A DNA stretch of 20,352 bases from Paramacrobiotus richtersi (taxonomy: Eukaryota > Tardigrada > Eutardigrada > Parachela > Macrobiotidae): positions 1 through 20,352 of the forward strand of contig JAQGAU010001242.1 of the NCBI GenBank assembly GCA_034698045.1. Direction: 5' to 3'. The notes beneath the pieces were generated by a model that did no database searches, was not told where the DNA came from, and saw only the letters and a list, made by a program, of their open reading frames with translations. Both the position numbers and the translations under genes were made by a program. This document shows, in pieces, positions 16,161-20,352 of the stretch. Within the stretch, counting starts at the first letter, position 1; every line of letters starts with the position of its first letter.

Positions 16161-19100
16161 TTCGTTCGCTGCATAAAACAAGTCGTTGGAACGAATGAGA
16201 TAATATTATTATAATGCGTTTAACGTCTAGCTTTCGGTTAAAAAAGTCAGTACCGCATTGAATAACACAAAGACATTGTGAAATAAATTAATCATTGCTG
16301 TACCTGTTTTGGTACGGCAGACGCAGTTTCAGGAAAAGGCACGAAGATTACTTTTGGCAGTTAAGATTACTGAATCAAGGCACCTGCGACAGGACGAAAA
16401 TTTTGCAAAATGCACCAGCAACGTTTAAACAATTATTGTCAGTCTGCACAAACATTCAGCACAAACTACTGACGCTGCAGAATCAGTTAAGAAGTGAAGT
16501 TTACTTTATGATACAGACATCGCGTCGTTGTTATGTAACGAACCCAGACGACGGCGGTACATGTACAGCTCATAGTACACCGGTACCGGAGCAATCGGAA
16601 ATTCAGAAGTATGCAAATACAGATAGATAAACTTTATGTAGCAGATATTTATCGGTACACCTTTGAGTTTCTTCCGCCACGTGTATTGATGCCACAATTT
16701 CATTATATAATAGTGCTTTACCGTCTTTTTGTTAGATCGGTAAACAACATTTACTTATGTCTCTTTATCACGCTGTTCGATTTAACTACACAGATTCAAT
16801 GGGCACTGAACAAATGCATAATTGTTTACTCGCGAAGAAATATCGGTAGCCCGGAAGGTAATTATAAGTACATTCAGTGCCACTTTACGAGCTAACAGCC
16901 TTTATCGCAAACGGAAACCAACAACAAAAGACTATTTAGACGACAATATTAAATCTTGTCCACGTCTCAATTTCAGACAGACAGCCAACACAGTTCCAGA
17001 ATTGTACCACCCATTCTTGCTGTTTGATTCCTGATGTTTTAAACAAGAGTCTGAATTGACAAAGCAATAAACACAGAACATAATCAGAGCAATCACATAT
17101 GCTCCAAACACGAATTTTGTGCAGGCAGTAACAGTTACTGTTCCGGAAAGCCCTTGACACAATGCCTTTATGAGTCGCGAAAGTGAAAACTTCCATCGGA
17201 ATTCCGGCGATCGTATGACGTTTTGCTCTGCAAAACAATTAATTTCTGTATCTGTATTTTCTAACCGTCACATGCGCAACATTCGGTAATGCATACAATC
17301 CAGAACAAAAAATGCTAATCCACACGAGTGATAATTCAAAGCAGATTACGTAGTTAAAAAGACCTAATAATAAAAATCTATCCGAGATTCCACTGTAACG
17401 AAAAAACGCCTGGTACCATGAATATCTCTCACAGTGTATATCTGTCGATGCTCAAAACATACGCGGCATTAATAACAATCGAATCCCGCGTCTACAGATA
17501 CTCAGACAGTAATATCTGAAGACGTTGTTGCAGTTCGTGTTGGCTATCCATGTAGTGCTGAAGTATGCTACGCATATAGGTAAAACGGATCTTCCCAACA
17601 GTTTAGGTGTCGTACCCGATGTCTTTATACACTGCAAGTCATAAACGGGAAGTCAAAATAATGCCCCTTGGCTCGCCGTTGGAAATGGCGGCAGACCGGA
17701 AATGCTGCCAGCTTTCCAGTGCAGAAGCTACTGCATAATATTATGTGTACTGTACGAGTATATGAGTATACCGATCTGCAGATTCGAGGCGCAAGTAAGT
17801 GTGCAGATTGCATTACAGTAGCGACGGTGAAGAATAATGCCCTCCCAGGATTAGGCCAGCTTATCTATGTTGGGAGTGGGAATCGGGTGTTATCTACCGA
17901 GTGCTGGACTGCCTTCAGGTACATAACTAATACCAGCGTGCCCATTACAACACAAAATATACAAGCCATATTACGCTCGTGCGCTTGCGGATATTCTAAT
18001 ACCAAATCATCAGCAACGAAAAAACCGGTGTCCGGCTGTTTCTTGAGACAATGTCATCCTTTAGGATACATGTCTTTTCGAATTCCCTGAGCAAGCCGGC
18101 CGACTGACTGCATGGAGTGGCGACCACGGCATAGTTGGATGATGGCGTTGTGGTGCCAGAACGGATGGGTTTCGAGCCAGCGAGGGCCTTCGTCATGGTG
18201 GCTGCGTTTCCGCCAGCCTGGCCAATTAGTCTAGGCATCCAAGGAGGCACGGCGGCGTTCCAGTGGGAGAGGTCGATATGCTCATGGTGCTGGTTGGTGA
18301 AGTGGTGGTCTCCTGACGTTTCGGTATTTTATGTTTGCATTGCTCCTGTTAAAGAATCCGGAGCGTATGCTGTCGTTTTTGCGGTCACAGTAGAAGCCTA
18401 CGAAAGTCGATTCAGCAATTCTGACATCAAATTAATAAAAACGTTTGCATAATTCTGACTGTCAACTGACCGGTGTCACGGGTGCCAGGACATTGTTGTG
18501 GCGGAGAGATCATGGAAAAGCTTACGCATACTGGCTTCAGCCATGGATTACGTCATCTGCCATTGAACAGCATTGCTGGCACGTATAAGCTTCGCTTCAG
18601 AAGCCCAACAGACGCCACGTGCACCGCTAATTATCTTCGGTACGAACATATTGTGAAGACACATGTAACCGCTTAGAAAGCGAAAACTATCATGATTGTG
18701 ACACTTTTCGAAAGGACGACACCTAAATATAAAGAAGCAGCATGCGGCGTCGATTACTATCACTTTTACTTTCACTGTATACAGTAGTGATTAACATTTT
18801 TATGAGCATATCACCGCACAAGTCCAAACAAATTAATCGTGTGGCCGCCAGCTAGTTCGTGGTCCGCCTGCGAACGAAGAGCTGACAAACAGTTGATCTC
18901 TTGTTTTAATTATTACCCTAAAACAGGGGTTCAAATTGTTTCAGCGCAGTGATAACAGATCTTACAGTATAAAAGAAAGAATGGCAGAACATCGCGGTAC
19001 CCCGTGTTCGACAGTTTGATAGCACAGCTTTCACATTTGTCTTTGGTATACTTTTCGGCCTGGAGATCGATCCACGGCCAAGTTTTAAGTTTTTTGTTAT

Positions 19101-19587
19101 TTTTAGCACTTTGTGAACGATATTTGTGTCAGCGGAGAGGTGATCTCTGGTAAAGTCCATAGCGTTTAAATGAACTCGGTACGGACATTGGCACGAATTC
19201 ATTCTGAACACAGTACGGCGCACAATGTCGATGATACAGTTTCTCGTCTAGGACAACTAGTTTGCTGATTAATGGTGTATTTAACGATGTTGACTGCTTC
19301 TTACAAGTTAACAGATCAATGGGCACAACAGCACTGATTGTCGATCGCGATGTACAAGTTATCGACTAATCAATGCGGACTTTGCCCCACAGGTACAAGT
19401 TGCAAATATTAAGTTTTGATTTTTCTTGCCAGTTTTGCATACTGCTGCCACTCAGAAATAAGTAGGTACAATTGCAAGTGTAGGAACAATAATATACAAA
19501 ACAACCTCGACCTGGACAGTTCGGCATTTCCACAACGCCCAAACATCTGGGAAACTGAGCATATACGTCACAATCCGTACAAAATCC
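16161..19587. other. Long intergenic stretch between UGT start and second sulfatase
   Basis: About 3.4 kb with no gene I can name. It must include the UGT promoter and the 3' UTR of the second sulfatase. A GC-rich patch at about 18100-18330 stands out from AT-rich surroundings and is open on the minus strand (about 18325-17996), with His-rich then Ser/Thr-rich coding possibilities, but no known domain, start or clear donor. A + frame at 17668-18090 (140 codons) is about as long as chance would give. A minus frame at 16932-17162 contains one hydrophobic stretch but begins at a TTG and has no family match. Confidence 0.4.
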
Positions 19588-20352
19588 TTAATACGAGCTG
19601 GACGGATTGAATGGCATAAACGTCAGCGGCACCTTATCGACAACCTCAATAGGATCTTTCCAGGGTGTCCACCATCCATCCCATCTGGCCGGATCAGCAG
19701 CGGGGTCAAAGGGTTTGATTTCAGAAGGAATACTGGTGGCGTTATACGCAGTAATTTTATCCCTTAGTAGTTTGAGCATGGATGGATAAGTATCAGCAAT
19801 GTTGTTTAATTCACAAGGATCGTTCGTGAGATCAAACAGGCATGCTGAGATGTGCGGCACGCACTTGCTGACTTCCACACCAGGAGGGAAGTTGCAATCA
19901 ACAGCTGCCGGTGACCAAACGGTGCCTGGATTGGCATCGGAAGTGTCGGGTGTGCGATACCTGTAAAGTAATATTAAGGTCATAATCTCCTTGGTATGTA
20001 TAATGAATATATGCTCACCATCCTAAGAACGAGTTGTCGAAGATGTTTCCGCCAATAATCTTGTACAAAGCGCCATAGGTATCCTGGTAGATCATGGCGA
20101 ACTGCGGGTTGCGCGTATCGATGTTATTGACCAGCTCAGTACGTGGCCCGTAATTCAGGCCATCTAGCATTCATCAGTGTACATTATGCAACGTTCAGTT
20201 TGAGTGACCGAATTCTGATGTTTTCGCTTACTGTAAAGGGACTTCCACTGGCTGATTCCGCTAAGGTCACCGGGTTTGTCGCCCAACTGGTTGACGTCAC
20301 CGCCAGCAGCTTCGTACAGTGTGGGCAGCCAATCGGAGACGTGGAAGAGCTG
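19588..20352 (-). CDS. Arylsulfatase B-like sulfatase, C-terminal part (partial)
   Basis: Three exons in coding order: (beyond window) 20352-20232, 20163-20019 and 19960-19588. They are joined by short GT-AG introns of 68 and 58 bp in phases 1 and 2, giving 212 residues. HVSDWLPTLYEAAGGD is the conserved segment after the active-site half of ARSB-type sulfatases (HITDWLPT in the neighbour at 7047-10741). TELVNNIDTRNP matches the family's LLHNID block, and CLFDLTNDPCELNNIA followed by WWTPWKD matches the usual C-terminal end. The catalytic residues lie outside the window, so activity cannot be judged. It ends with a ~20-residue extension after WTPWKD that the first sulfatase lacks. Introns cut this gene where the other has one exon, so the two are not a recent tandem pair. 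Likely secreted or lysosomal sulfate-ester hydrolase; substrate unknown. Confidence 0.88.

Noticed and set aside
16161-16181. Seven extra N-terminal residues of the UGT
   Set aside because: The codon at 16181 is TTG, not ATG, and the segment contains a splice-acceptor-like sequence. The first true ATG is at 16160.
16932-17162. Minus-strand frame with one hydrophobic segment (GAYVIALIMFCVYCFV)
   Set aside because: No ATG at the start, no family resemblance, and only one possible membrane segment. It could be chance.
17668-18090. 140-codon + frame
   Set aside because: No domain, signal peptide or splice context. Frames this long are expected once or twice by chance in 20 kb.
1-20352. tRNA, rRNA, CRISPR or retroelement features
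   Set aside because: No tRNA cloverleaf, rRNA-like stretch, spaced direct-repeat array, reverse transcriptase or capsid-like frame was recognised on either strand.

Overview
The window is eukaryotic and almost certainly from an invertebrate animal with a compact genome. Genes carry short GT-AG introns (58-276 bp, apart from one enlarged by a transposon), and the recognisable families are a rhodopsin-type GPCR, arylsulfatase B-like sulfatases and a UDP-glycosyltransferase. A tardigrade or similar small ecdysozoan is my best guess, from the mix of secreted Cys-rich proteins, expanded sulfatases and a plant/bacterial-style UGT, but no sequence feature proves the taxon.

Layout. 1-143 (+): C-terminal end of a GPCR. 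1309-6663 (+): four small two-exon genes of one secreted 18-cysteine family in alternating order, here called A (1309-1964), B (2997-3594), A' (4181-4822) and B' (6012-6663). They look like a tandem duplication of an A+B pair, with a relic A-type 5' end at about 5507-5605. 7047-10741 (-): a complete eight-exon arylsulfatase, 508 aa, with every catalytic residue in place. Its third intron holds a 1105-bp non-autonomous DNA transposon with ~130-bp terminal inverted repeats and a perfect 9-bp target duplication, which suggests a Mutator-like (MULE) MITE. 12414-12974 (-): a fifth, divergent 18-Cys gene. 14769-16160 (-): an intron-free 463-aa UGT with a 44-residue PSPG box, no signal peptide and no C-terminal membrane anchor. 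19588-20352 (-): the 3' end (three exons) of a second arylsulfatase. The long stretches between genes hold only weak exon-like signals.

The most interesting element is the 18-cysteine family. All five members share a phase-1 intron inside the signal peptide, a Thr-rich linker and a Cys-dense domain that appears to be two copies of a nine-cysteine module. I do not recognise it as a described domain, and its function is unknown. The two sulfatases and the UGT could act on conjugated small molecules or glycans (desulfation and glucosylation), but their linkage to each other or to the Cys-rich proteins is only positional.
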